Below, piece by piece: positions 22,040 to 33,900 of a DNA stretch of 64,000 nt. The DNA is from Phytophthora sp. 'mugwort'. Lineage: Eukaryota > Oomycota > Peronosporomycetes > Peronosporales > Peronosporaceae. Location: the NCBI GenBank assembly GCA_033558025.1, contig JAUCEF010000005.1, positions 6,386,001-6,450,000 of the forward strand, in the 5' to 3' direction. Position 1 is the stretch's first letter. Each line of letters starts with the position of its first letter. Position numbers and translations under genes: made by a program. The notes under the pieces are model-generated. The model worked only from the letters and a program-made list of their open reading frames with translations, had not been told where the DNA came from and did not search any database.

Positions 22040-22545
22040 CTGGTCGATTGTTAATGACATACTGGCGCATAGCCTGACACGCTTCATGATCGCGTTCAAA
22101 CGTGTCGTGATATTTGGACTAGTGTTCGTGGACGGAGAATACATGACATACGAAGTGGTCGATTCAATGGTAGGCGCATCGTCATGTTCGCTTTGATCAT
22201 AACGGCCATCGTCTACCCTTCCCTGGGCATTCTCTCGTTCGAAACGGCAGTGATGCACCGGCTCGCTATTCGTGCTCATAGAGGCAGATTTAAATCTACG
22301 CACTGAAGTGGTGGAGGTCGCCGCACCGTCGCCGTGCTATTTAACGCCGGCTTCATCCTGCCGCATGGCATGACGATATTTGGGTCTACTACTGCATGAC
22401 TCATCGATACTCGATATTTATCCTCCCCGCACTGCCGCTCCTCGAGGATCAAACATACGACAAAGTCACACAAAATCAGTCCTACTGATTGTGTCGGACA
22501 CCCAGATCGGCTGCCACCCGCTTCAAAACGCCTGCTAGTATATCG
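22040..22545 (+). pseudogene. PDR-type ABC transporter relic (second transmembrane domain only)
   Basis: Broken frames on the plus strand match, in order, the C-terminal membrane domain of the intact pump at 37982-42259. SLTRFMIAFKRVVIFGLVFV with DGEYMTYE corresponds to NLTRLVIAFALAVIFGLVLV with DGNYTTYQ. YPSLGILSFETAV corresponds to FPLMGIGSFGTAV. VEVAA then LFNAGFILP corresponds to VEVAAIVG and INAIFLLF. CHPLQNA with IGHTKG corresponds to CQPLQNTPLSIGHTTVKG. About 60 residues between the first two blocks are deleted, and at least four frameshifts occur. Both nucleotide-binding domains are absent, so the relic has no function as a pump. No sign of retroposition (such as a poly-A tail) was seen. 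Confidence 0.7.
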
Positions 22546-24389
22546 GCCATACCAAGGGAACCCGAAATATCATTTATACGTATTTTTCTAAAAACATAAA
22601 ACAAAAGAAGCGTGAGGTGTTGCTTCAATCAAGACACATAACTAACTAAATATCGATGACAACTCTCAATGAATTATCAGTAACAGGCAGCACTCAGGCG
22701 TGACTTCGCTCTTCGAACGCTGCGGGGCTAGGAGCGTGCCGGACAGGGTTCTCGTATGAGGTTGAGTAGCCATACTATAGGAAATAGTATGATGAGCTAG
22801 GCAATCGTCCACCCAGGATTGCGGGAATTGAAATCCGGCAGACGTGAATACTACTGAAGGTCTTCGAGATATGGCAAGAGCGACAGCAGGAACGCGGAGT
22901 CGTAAATGTGTGTATGACTGACCACGTCGTCTCCGGAGCACTGAGGCCTCTGCCTTAAAGGTTGCACTTAAAATGCGACCCACTGAGGAATATATACCTA
23001 GATTATAGCATGCCTTCAATATATCCTACGTAGCATGATCTGGCTAAGGGTGAGAAGTCCAAAAGGTGGTGTGCAAACGATGCGGGCAAAAATGAGACTG
23101 AACGGCAAGAGATCTAAAATTCCCTAATTAATGAGGATGCGCAATTAGTGGGTAGGCTTGAACCCACACAATTCATTTTCAAGCGCCTTGAGATTCGAGA
23201 GCGCACATACTGTGGACCAGACTACTTACACTCTTTGCGTACCGGCATTTACCACGGCACAGCCAAATATCAACTTTGCCAAAACAATATTACTTTATGC
23301 ATTACATGTTGCAAGTCACAAAAACAATTACACTCTTAAACTCTTCTTAAACGACAGGCGGCAGCAGCAGCGATAGCGGTGCGAGCGGGCGGCTTAGGCG
23401 GGCGACCGGATGGACGGCTTGGGCAGGCGGATTGGGCGGGCAGCATGGACGGATGGCAGCAAGACGGGCGGCAGGACGAACGGCGATATGCGATTGGCGT
23501 GAGCGGACGGCTCGGGTGAGTTCCGGCAGAAAGATTGCCAAGCCACCACCGGGCATTATTGCTCACTGGATGGTTTAACGTGTTTGAGTTATTAATACAC
23601 TTATTTGCTACTGCTGCAAGGCTTTTGTCGTTGAGGGAAAGATTCTTGAACTGCATTCGCACCAAGTTGCAGTTGGATTGAATCTTTTTGAGACGCTGTA
23701 GGTGTTGCCAGTGTTCAGGAGAAGCAGAAGGTTTGTGTCGCAAAAGAGCTATCTGTTCACCTCGCGCATGGAGTACAGCTCAAGATCAAGGCTGTTCCGT
23801 TGTGGCGGGTTGGTCCGGCCGTGCTTGGTCGCATACGTTTCTCGTTGTTGCCTTAACCCGCTACCGCTTCTGCCTTGAAGCACCCTGGATTGAGTGGCAC
23901 TTCTTCGAGTATGTGTAGCAAATAAGCATTACCCCTTCAACTGCACTAAGTTTTGCATCAGCGCAAAACTTCAATAACCGTTCATGTACACTGGTATAGT
24001 GACGATTCAAACCTTCTACATGCTAATCTTATTTTCTTGAACCCGCTTAGGATAATCCTAAATGACTGGCAGTCGAAATTGAAGGTTGTGTTGTTGGCAG
24101 TGATGTATTCTGGGATGAAGTATGACATAACGGTGTCATCTAACTAACGAGCGTCTCCAATTTTTTATGTGTGGACTGGAGGTGTACGATTCATCCTCTG
24201 ACCTAAAGCTAAAAGCGTTATTTTTACAACTAACTGGAAATATATTGCATTTGACAGCGACAAGCATTATAACCACTTTGCCGCCTTTAACAACTCGACA
24301 GGATAGTTCTTACATCCGATATTCTTCCTCACGCTTGGTCGCTCGAGTAAACTTGACCGGGCTATTGTTTTGGGTAATGGTCGTCTCCG

Positions 24390-24446
24390 GTATACTCGAC
24401 ACCGGCACCTGGTTTTTCGTTTGAGTATACTCGACTCCGGCGCCTG
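24390..24446 (+). repeat. 22-bp direct repeat pair
   Basis: GTATACTCGACACCGGCACC at 24390 recurs with a few changes as GTATACTCGACTCCGGCGCC at 24425, 35 bp apart. TA-CTCGA variants also occur just upstream near 24340. Confidence 0.6.
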
Positions 24447-24979
24447 AGAGGTCGGTTTATACCGCACCACACAGTCAGCAAGGTTATCTGGATGAACTGG
24501 GTAAGTCACGAGCTCTGAGTTCCACCCGCTTTCTCCTCCAACCCTGGAATCTTCTTGACGCCTCCGCAATACTGCGAGACATATTCAACCTCTCCATATC
24601 CTTTGTTTGGCGAGACTCACCGAACAGGATAGAACTCCGTAACTGGATCATAAATCTCAAAACGTGTCAAACGTTTTGAAGATAGATAGGCCGGCGTGAA
24701 AAATTATCCTCATCCGCGGGCATAAAACCGAGTAGCGTCGTTGCGGAGTATTCGTCCTGCGAGACGTCTTGGATGGCACTTATCTTGTCCTTTTACCGCT
24801 GGGACGATCTCGATCTTCTCTTCGATCGTGTGTTGCGTCGTGTCTGTCACGTTGCTTCTTGATGTCGTTTCGGAAACTGATACTCTAAGCATTTGTTGGA
24901 CTATTCGACAAATTTTATTTTATATTTCGACAATATTTTATGGGGTTTCCAGTCGAAGTGTTTGTATTTTCTTACCATG

Positions 24980-25100
24980 AGTCAGTATTATCAAGGGTTA
25001 CGGGTATTCTCGACAGTTTGTCTGGCATTGTCGACAATAGTCAGTATTATCAAGGTTTATTGTAGATTCTCGGCAAGGTTTTTTTGGGTATTATCGACAC
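24980..25100 (+). repeat. Two-copy tandem repeat, unit about 59 bp
   Basis: AGTCAGTATTATCAAGG starts at 24980 and again at 25039. The rest of the unit is diverged but keeps TTCTCG near its middle and TTGTCGACAAT/TTATCGACAC near its end. It lies about 45 bp beyond the 3' end of Crypton copy 2. Confidence 0.6.
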
Positions 25101-25144
25101 TTTTGATGTAGTCAGGCACATGTATACGAGGAAAGCGTACCAGT

Positions 25145-27407
25145 CTAGATTCCGCCAGCTTTGAGTGCCTTTAATACAAGTCGAGGACATCCGTTCGGAT
25201 CTTGGATGAAGGCCCGACGCAGCTTCATCTGTTGAATAATGTTAACGTTGAAGGCACCTGGTCATGAAGATGCTTCCTGATGTCGACACATCAAACCTTC
25301 CTCAGCAGCCACAACATCTAGTCACGAGGCTATGGAGCCTTTGCGTCTGCTGAGGAAGGTCAGTGCTGCCGCCGCTTCAGCTTGTTTCTCAAGCCTCAGG
25401 TCGCGGCATCACAAGTTGCTTCGTGTTTGAGAGCTATTTCTTCGTCGCGTCAGACATCCGAATGGTTCCTGCGCGTAACACGCAAACCACGTGGCCCGAA
25501 GGTGAGTCACCGACGTTCGTCTCCACTTGGGCTTGTCTGGGCACCTGTGACGCGTATTCTGCTTGTCGTTTGCGGTATCCCCATCCCCTTAGCTTCTAGA
25601 TTATCCAAGCGCTCGTCTTAACGCTTGATGTGCATCACTAACAGTCAACGGCACTGTGTTGATGGCCAATAATACTGCTCGTATCGTTTGGTTCTGTATG
25701 CGTTGCGTCGGCTTCTCCTTAGCTTGTATATCGTTTGCATTTCCACATGTAGCAAGGTGCGATGAACATTTAGCATATCCGTTATCGTCGGCCCGGCGTT
25801 CGTAACAGCCTCCCGCAAGCACCTGCCGGCCAAAACATCAACTTGGAGCTTCGTCACCATGGGATAGTGCAAGATGGAGGATATCGGCCGCTTTTTGGCT
25901 GATATAGCACTGGGCGCTTCCCATCATGAAGATATTGGTCGTGAACGCCAAGCGCTGTACAGTGGTGATCTTAGCTTGTGTGTCAGCGTCAAGGCGCTTC
26001 AAGTTCGGTTACCGTGGCCTTCGTCTTGTAGCCCCAGGGTGGCTAATTAAAACGTGGACCTTCCTGTTTGTGTTATGCTATAATGCATTGGAAGCCCTTG
26101 TCCGTTGTGCCCACCATGGTCAAAGATCCATGGTGGGGGAGTCCGTCGCAGCCGTTCATGTGCTGATCTCCTCTGAGGTCCTCCGCGGCGAGACGAGTGC
26201 GACGAAAAAGAGACCGTTAATCCAGTATGCGGTTGACTTGGGGATCTATCGTCGGGATGGCGTTGGCGGGGGGTGAGAACAGTGGGACAAGGTGTAGCAG
26301 TGGTATCATGCGCGGAAAACTCGGCAGGGTGGTTCAGGACCTCCAGAGCGGCGTCGCAGGAGACAAGTCGATTGCCGCTCCAACAGGGATCTCGGGAAGT
26401 TGGTGATCAAGGCTACGAACTGTGCAGCCTGTGTGATCAGCGCCACAGCGATCTTGTATAGTACATTCGACGTCTGGGAAGTGTGGCAGCCGTTGCTCTT
26501 TGGACGTCTTTATGTGGATTTAGCGCACAAAGAACACACCCGCCGCGTCGGAGTAGATGTCGGGACAACAGCGGCGGGCTTGGAAGCGACAGCGGCAGGT
26601 GGACCGGCGGCGACAAAGGCAGCGAACTCGTCAGGGTGGTCCAACACCTCCACCAAAGGCGTCGCCGACGACAGCGTGACGGCGGCCTCCACCGGGATCT
26701 CGGGCAAGTTGTCCAACACGGCGACGGACGGAGCCGACTGCGTGATGAGCGCCACTGCGATCACGTGCAGCGGACGCATCCGCCCGCTGCGAAGTCGGCG
26801 TCCGGGAACAGCGACAACCCTGTTCCTCGGACGTCTTCATGCGGATGAAGCGCACGAAGAATACCCCGGCTGCGTCGGCGAAGCGGTTGTGCTTGCGACG
26901 AGCGACAGATCGGAAGCTCGTCCAAACAGGTACCACAAGAGACAGAGCAACGCCGCGTCTTGTTAATCACTGGAGGAGCATGCATTCTTATACAAATACA
27001 TCATCATCTTTTTAAATCGCTTTTTGAGCATCGTGGAGCTTTGTTAACTACCTTTCCATCTCGCTTCATACAGAAGCTCTCGAGAATCTTCCCATGCTAA
27101 GCAACTTTGCTTCGACAATATGTTGTTGCGCAGAGAAGAGCTCAAAGAGCCACATCTTGCTTTGTCTGTAGTACTGCATAGAGGTGTTCCGGGCAAGCGG
27201 CTTACCGTTCTTACTCTCATGGAATGCTAGATACATACCGACCATATCTAATACAGACACAAAACACTTAGCAGTGCCATCCTTTTCAATACATTGCTTG
27301 ACATAGTCAAACTCTACATTTTCTGCCTTTGCAAAGGCTTTGACAGCTTTGATGGCCGTCACCTTAGCTCGCTTGGTGTTACCAGGCTTGAGCTCACTCA
27401 AGCCCAT
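25145..27407 (-). mobile_element. Crypton (tyrosine recombinase element), copy 2, degenerate
   Basis: Minus strand; the start codon at 27407 opens MGLSELKPGNTKRAKVTAIK and an open block to about 27070. FVRFIRMKTSEEQG near 26860 and LPEIPVEAAVTLSSATPLVE near 26690 are the core region missing from copy 1. RWIFD-like sequence near 26120 is followed by GYKTKATVTELEA near 26000, FTTNIF near 25935 and LHLALSHG near 25865. The C-terminal extension (RRTSVTHLRATWFACYAQEP near 25500) ends ALKAGGI at the stop at 25145-25147. The His-x-x-Arg and Tyr blocks are damaged. Many stops and frameshifts make it inactive. The plus-strand ORFs here (26400-26966 and others) are antisense shadows. Confidence 0.8.
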
Positions 27408-27910
27408 CCTGGTCGGAGGGGTCGGATAGAATGCAAATATGCAAATGATATGCTCGTCACTGCAGCAACGTATGAAGACACACACATTTTTCGTGTCCCT
27501 CCGACCCGATACGTCGGAATGGCTGGCTTAGAGGACCTATCTAATCTGCCACAATCTGATTGGCTGATATTAATTGATAGAAAGATTTTGATTGGGTAAA
27601 ATAAAAAACAAATCGTTTATTGGTCGTTATTAAGCCTCCATGCCCTATACAAAAGATAAGTGGTCGGATAAGTCGTCATATTCATCCATACCTACAGGTA
27701 TTCCCAGCATACTAGCTAATAAATTGAAGTGCCAGCAAATCCGAAGAAGCCCCACATCTCATCACAGCTTCTATTGTAAATCCCTGCGTCCACGTGCTTC
27801 TTGATCGTGATGTTGCCGATGGACAAGGCCATGTTCTCCATCAAATGGCTGCAGAACTTCATCATAACCCAATCATTTTCCATCTCTTCCGACTTGGAAT
27901 TCTAAACCAA
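27408..27910 (+). other. Spacer between Crypton copy 2 and the 3' end of the Piezo gene
   Basis: AT-rich, no ORF of interest. It marks the edge of the transposon-rich stretch and should hold the Piezo 3' UTR, read leftward from 27910. Confidence 0.5.
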
Positions 27911-30900
27911 TTAGTCGAGTTTTTCCTTTGCAGTCGGGATGTGAATGACGTTCGTTCCCGTGACTTTAATCAGCGTCTCTGGCGACCGCAACACACGCAC
28001 CAACGTCTCAAAAATGCGCACTTCGTCCTTCAAATGTCCCACATAATGTTCATGTCGGGCGATGTAAATTCCCTCAACGAGTTCCAGTACATCTTCAGGA
28101 TCTGGTAATTCTTCATACTGAATCTGGTACAACTTGCCACGGAAGAATCCCTTGACTGCGCTACCCACTGTGACGACGACGAAAATGTAGACAGCAGTGA
28201 GTCCATACGAACTGATACCGAGCGTCGTCAGACCCTGCACGATTCGGTCCGAGACGGCAACAATACAGAACGGATACGACGAGGAGCAGTAATTTGCACC
28301 GGACGAGCTCACGACCGGCTCGAGATTCCACCACGTCGCTCCATCTGACGCGTGTTTGACGACCGCCATCGAACGCATCTCGGTCGAACGCTGGAGCACG
28401 CCACTACTTGCTGTTAGCTGTACAACTGCAGGGAACAGGCCGTCAATCTGGATCGAGGGCAACGTCGTGCTGTCCTCGTCCGTCACAGTCTGTTTTATCA
28501 TTGGGATGAGCGCGTTCCGGTGTTCGTCCGTCATTTGAACGGAATACGTCGCAGAGATCACTTCGTCATCCGTCGGACCTGGTCGGGTGAACGTGAACGA
28601 TATCGTCCAGTTAAGTATCTGAGTCGACTGCAATTGAGTCACGAGCAAGTCCATACGTGGTGGAGAGAGGGCCCACACGTCGCTCGAAAACACATCAAAT
28701 TCGACACATTGGACTGACGCACTGTCCGTATTCAAGTCGACTTGACACGACGGACTGTTGCTGTCACTATTGGAGTAAAGCTGGTTCATTGTTTCCTGCT
28801 CATCGACAATCCCAAACACGACGCGTGTCAACGTCACTTTGTTGGCGGTTGTGCTAGGGTTAATGGAGCTGAACATGGCCAAGGGACCCACGAGACAGAT
28901 CAATAGAAACAGCAGCATCACACCAGCTGAGGTCAGTTTCTTGTTCATAGGCTGTCGCTTCTTGCCTTGAAGCACCTCGGCATTCTCCACTCGTCCTTTC
29001 ATGTCGCCCTTGACGTTGAATAAATGCGCGGCCGTGTCCTCTAAAAGGACCCAATGCTGCCAACTCAGCGACGTTTTCGTGCACATGTAGTCCAGCAGCG
29101 CCCGCATTTCGAACAGGAACGGTGCCTGCATCATGAGTCCAAAGAGCGTCTCGCTTATGGCCGTCACCTTGGTCTCCTCTGTGTAATTGTAGCGGCTCCC
29201 AAGGTACGCCGGGTAACCGTAGCGAAGCTGTAGCGCTCCTAACCAGAGATACACGCACTGGAAAAGGTAGAACGCTACGAGCGCAGGTCGTTGCTGAAAG
29301 TAGATGTTGGTATTGCTCGGTAGGAAATACCATACGGTCAGGTGTAACACGAGTGTGTACGCGTACTGCAGTATCACCTTGGACTGAAGCGACGACGTGA
29401 CGTAAGCCACACGATCCCAGATAATAAACATCAGTTCAATCAACACCAAGAGCACGAGGTAACCAGAGAGCAAAGACGACGAAGACACGCGACTATTGGC
29501 GTCAGCGACTGACGTGCTGCTTGAATCGGCTTCCCCCAGTTCTTCATAGAAAATCACGGCGTAAACGGACGAAAACAAGAGCACGGACAGCGACGCCGTG
29601 TAGAAATCACGCCCAGGTTTCTCGCCGGTAATAGCCACGTGAATGTCTTTATCCCATTGAACCGGTGGCTTGCAAATGACCGTCTGGAAATACGCGTGAA
29701 CTCTCGGATATTTCTTCTCAAGCCACGACTCCTTTGCACGCGTATGGAACCCAATCTCGGACTCATCTGCGTCCATATCCACCAGCTTCGAGACGCCGTT
29801 GGCTGTCGCTGTTCGAGGTGAACCAGGCGATAGATTACCAGCTGATGCGTCGTACTCGAGCGTACGTCGTGATAAGGGAGAATGAGCCACATTCCCGTCG
29901 GAATTGGCAGCCAGCGCTGCCTCTGCTGCCTTCTTTTCGGCTTCCAGCTTCTCTTGTTCCTTTATTTCTTGTAAAACTTGTGCCGCGACTTCGTTGCAGA
30001 TCTCTGCTTGGTCCAGACTGAGCACAGTCGTGTTGGTCGCAGCTCTATCTACCACTGGCAAGTGTCGACTACTACGCTGGGACGTAAGCGAAGCGGGCGT
30101 AGCTCCTGGACGGAACAGGGACCGAGAGCTTCTGCCACGCTCCAGCTTCTTCACACTAACAGGATCATCGTACAGGAAGGCGTCATCAATCGAATCATGC
30201 GACGAGGAAAAGGACGTCCGTAAGCCTCGCATCACCTCCGATTTATACCGCGACGAAGCTTGATCGTCCACGACGTCGCCAGTCTGTGCTTCAGCCCCAA
30301 AGCCTTGAAGTCGAAGCTCTCGTTGATGCCACAAGAGGAACAAAAGAGCGTAAAAATCCCATTGGAGACCGTCATAAACTGACGTGACGTCGTCAATAGC
30401 AATGCCGTCAAACTTGTACAGTCCAAACAGCACCATTGGTTGAATGGATTTCGCGTTCGTGGCTGCATCCGCTGCAGTCGTACAGTACGGCTCAAAGCTC
30501 GGGTACAAGTAGCCGTGGTCAGTCATTCCACTACAGAAAATCGACAGTTGGACCACATAACGCAGCGCGATAATGCAGCACGTCTGGCGACAAAGCAACA
30601 AAGCAATACTGCACAATTAGAGCGTAAATCCCACGTAAACCCGTGTCCAGTACAGCACGTACATAAGCGAGCAAGTGGGTCCACACTGTTGGAGCTGGAC
30701 GAGGGTTTTCAACGATCAGAAACGTGAAGACAGCGAGCACATAGACCATATTCAGCAGATCCGCCTACCAGTTAAACCACCACATAAGTCACCATTAAAC
30801 CCAGCAAGCAGTTAACGTGTACACGTACCTGTACAGTGAAGCAGATGACTAGTGCCACGCAGCAAATGCTCGCACTCTTGCTGCGCACACTGTTAATCAA

Positions 30901-33900
30901 CAACTGTCCAATCTCAGCAAGAGAAGGCTCATTCAAATCGTCCTCTTCGTACTGCGTCGTCTCCAATTTAAACCCAGCGTTCTGGCAATCGTACAGTAGT
31001 CTGTACAACGGAATGCGCCACGCGAAGCCGCCGTTCTTGTCGTCGAACTCCTCGTCTTCCGGGTCTCCCAGTGTGCTCTCGTCGCCCGTGACGCTGCTCC
31101 ACTCGCTTTTATTCTCATCGAAATTCAAGTCCTCGTCGATATTGCGAGAAGGTGGCGCCACATCCAGCGGGTTTGGCAGACTCCGTTCTTTCAAGCACCC
31201 GATAATTCCTTCATCCAGAGCTTCACGTGGCACGGCAAAGGCGAGCGCCGAGAGGAACATGTTAAACTCCTTCGCTAGCTCCGATTGGAACACGTACTTG
31301 ACGTCGCCACGGCTGCCTGCGTGCCGTACGACGAGTTCAAAGCAGTAAAGTGACGGTGACATGTCGTCGTACTGCACTTTCGAGTCGCTCAGTCGCAATA
31401 CAAGGACGTCGCGCCATTTGAAGGAAGTTTTAAGACGTTTTCGGTGTTTGCGACTGCGATGTTTGAGTGCTTTTTCTTCGTCTTGATAAAAGACCAAGTG
31501 ACTCGAGTCGAGCACTACGTAGCGATGTAGATACCTGGCCTTCATCCACGAGACGAGGAACCCGAAGCGAGGAGTAGGGAGCTTCTCACGGCGGTACTTC
31601 ATCCAACCGGCCGTTGTCGTGCCATCCAGGTTCAAAGGGTACGTTGCGATCGGGTCACTAGCTGCACCAAAAGGTCCTTCCCCCATGCGAGACACGGCAC
31701 AAACCTTGAACTGGTAGCTGGTTCCAGGACGAAGGCCTTCGATTCGAGCTTCACAGCGGTCGCCCGAGATCTCCACGAGGTCTCCAAAGTCTCCTAAGAG
31801 TGTGAGCGACGGGAATTGCTGCCTTGCAATGCGGTAATAACGAATCTTGTGGTAGCTGCCCGTGGGTTTATCCCATGAGATGGTCGCTGAGTTCTGAGAT
31901 CGTTCGACGGCTACAGGCTTCGATGGCGCCATGGGGGGTAAATTATGGTGTAACCCGAGCGCAATGTCCATCAGCTCTTCGACTTTATGGACGAGCTTGG
32001 AAACAATGATTTTAAGCCGCTGAATCGCAGCATTCTTGTCTTTCTTCATTGCATACCATTGCGCGGTGCGTCGACGATAGAAATCCCGTACCATCTCTTC
32101 CCGACGACTCGACGCACGGTTCTGCTCACTCAATAGGATGGCACGCACAGTTTGATACGTGGGTGCCAGGAGAATCTCACACTGAATAGACGTGAGCACA
32201 AAGAGAGCGATCAATCCATACGGTACTTTATTCGCTTCAACGCCGAGAAAGTTGGCGATCGACATGCAGCTCTCGTCATCTTCAGTCTTCACTCCAAGGA
32301 CACAATCGCTCAGTGCAGCGTAGACGTAAGGCGCGTTGATAATGGTAATGACAAACAAATGACCCCAATTCCATTTACGGAGATAATGAATCCACAGATT
32401 GGAAGGTTCTCGTGCTTCATCCAGTCGATAGAGCATCAGGAGCGAGCCCAACAAGTACGCGATGGAGACGGCACCTCCTTGTTTCGCACCAAAGACAAAG
32501 ACGAGAAGAAGAAGCAGTGGTAACCAATTGGCGAGGAAAACAAACTCGAGAGAAAACCAAACGTACTTGCGTGTCAGTAAGACGTACGTGACTTGACTGG
32601 ATGACACTGTGTAATTACTTTTAGTCGTGTCTTCCTCGCTCTCTTGGAGCATCGCACTGTTGTGTGTGAGCTTGAGTGCAGAAGCTGATTCATCCACTAC
32701 CGTGATTTCTTCTTGTTCTTCAGTGAACCTGTTGGAGTCGGGTAACAGATAGACGCTCAAGAGTGCCACGAAATCGGCCATGAGGCCCCATTTGTGCTGC
32801 TGACTCAGCATCAGCCACTTCTCGTACGTGTCGGAAATGGCTCGCCACGGGAACGTTTTGTGCCTGTTAATGGCCATAAACGGTGGTAGCCATAACATGA
32901 CCGCGTACTCGAGCACGATGACCAAGGAAAGGAGCCACGCCAGCGCCCACCAGCGTCTACACACGGTCGTAGGAGCTGCGTGCATGATACTGTATACAAT
33001 GAGCAGATAGAGCATCGCAATGATGTCCTGGTGGACAAAGCACGACACGGTCAGCAAGAGCATCACCACGTTCACTGAGGCCTTGCTGGCATACGTCGTG
33101 CCAAAGTTACGAAGACACGAGAAAAAGTCCTTCTCATCCGAAGAGATCGACGACACAGGGGAGTGAGCATCGCATTGACGGTCTGGTTCACCTTCTGACG
33201 GCGGTTGAGCTTTCCTTGAACGGATGGGAGCGACGTCCTCGTCCTCGTACGTGAACGCACGTGCTCGGTCTTTGAGATCATCATCATCATCATCAACTTC
33301 ACACGAGGACGTCGGGTGATACGAATCCAAGTGGTTTGCAGCATACAAGGCGTACTGCTCTTCAAACCGCGCCGTCAATTCTTCAAGCTCTGATTGTCGA
33401 CGTGCTGACGAGGACGCGTCAAAGTACTGGGCCACCCGCTGGAATCCACACAGTAAAAGGATCAAAAACTCCCCGGACAGCGTCTCCCACAGCTGAGACT
33501 TGCCCGTCTTGGCATCGTAGCGCTCGTCCAGACGGATCATGCCAATCCAGTCGCTGTCGTCGCCAGGTTTAAAGAGCACGTCCCGGTCCTCCGCCTGCGC
33601 CGTGTTAAAAGTGCTCAATTGAATGACATATTTCAAGAGCATTGTGAGCGACGCCAGCCAGAACAAGGGGAACCAGAGCTGCTTCCACGAATCGCTCAAG
33701 GCACGACCGGCGATGAGTATGAGGATATACAACAGGCCCACAAAGCTGATCTGGTTGAGCGCCACCCACATCGTCACCACTACGAGCGTTGTGGCGCTGA
33801 ACGAGATGAACAAATGCTGGACAGTTTCCAAGACAAAACGGATTCCATCCGCCGTGCGACTTCGTCCAGCAGTAAAGAAATCATACGGCGTCACGTCCTT

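Larger units (their letters stand above)
22546..25144 (+). other. Unassigned DNA with short repeats
   Basis: There is no gene I can defend. A minus-strand 117-codon ORF (22666-23019) and a plus-strand 76-codon ORF (23688-23918) have no recognisable domains. 23350-23530 is low-complexity sequence built on GGCGGGC/GGACGG units that opens ORFs on both strands. Two short direct-repeat clusters are listed separately. Confidence 0.4.

Noticed and set aside
23336..23743. 135-codon ORF on the minus strand
   Set aside because: It runs through GGCGGGC/GGACGG low-complexity DNA that is open in several frames; nothing supports a protein.
26400..26966. 188-codon plus-strand ORF
   Set aside because: It lies antisense to recognisable Crypton sequence and has no motif; GC-rich coding DNA often opens the opposite frame.
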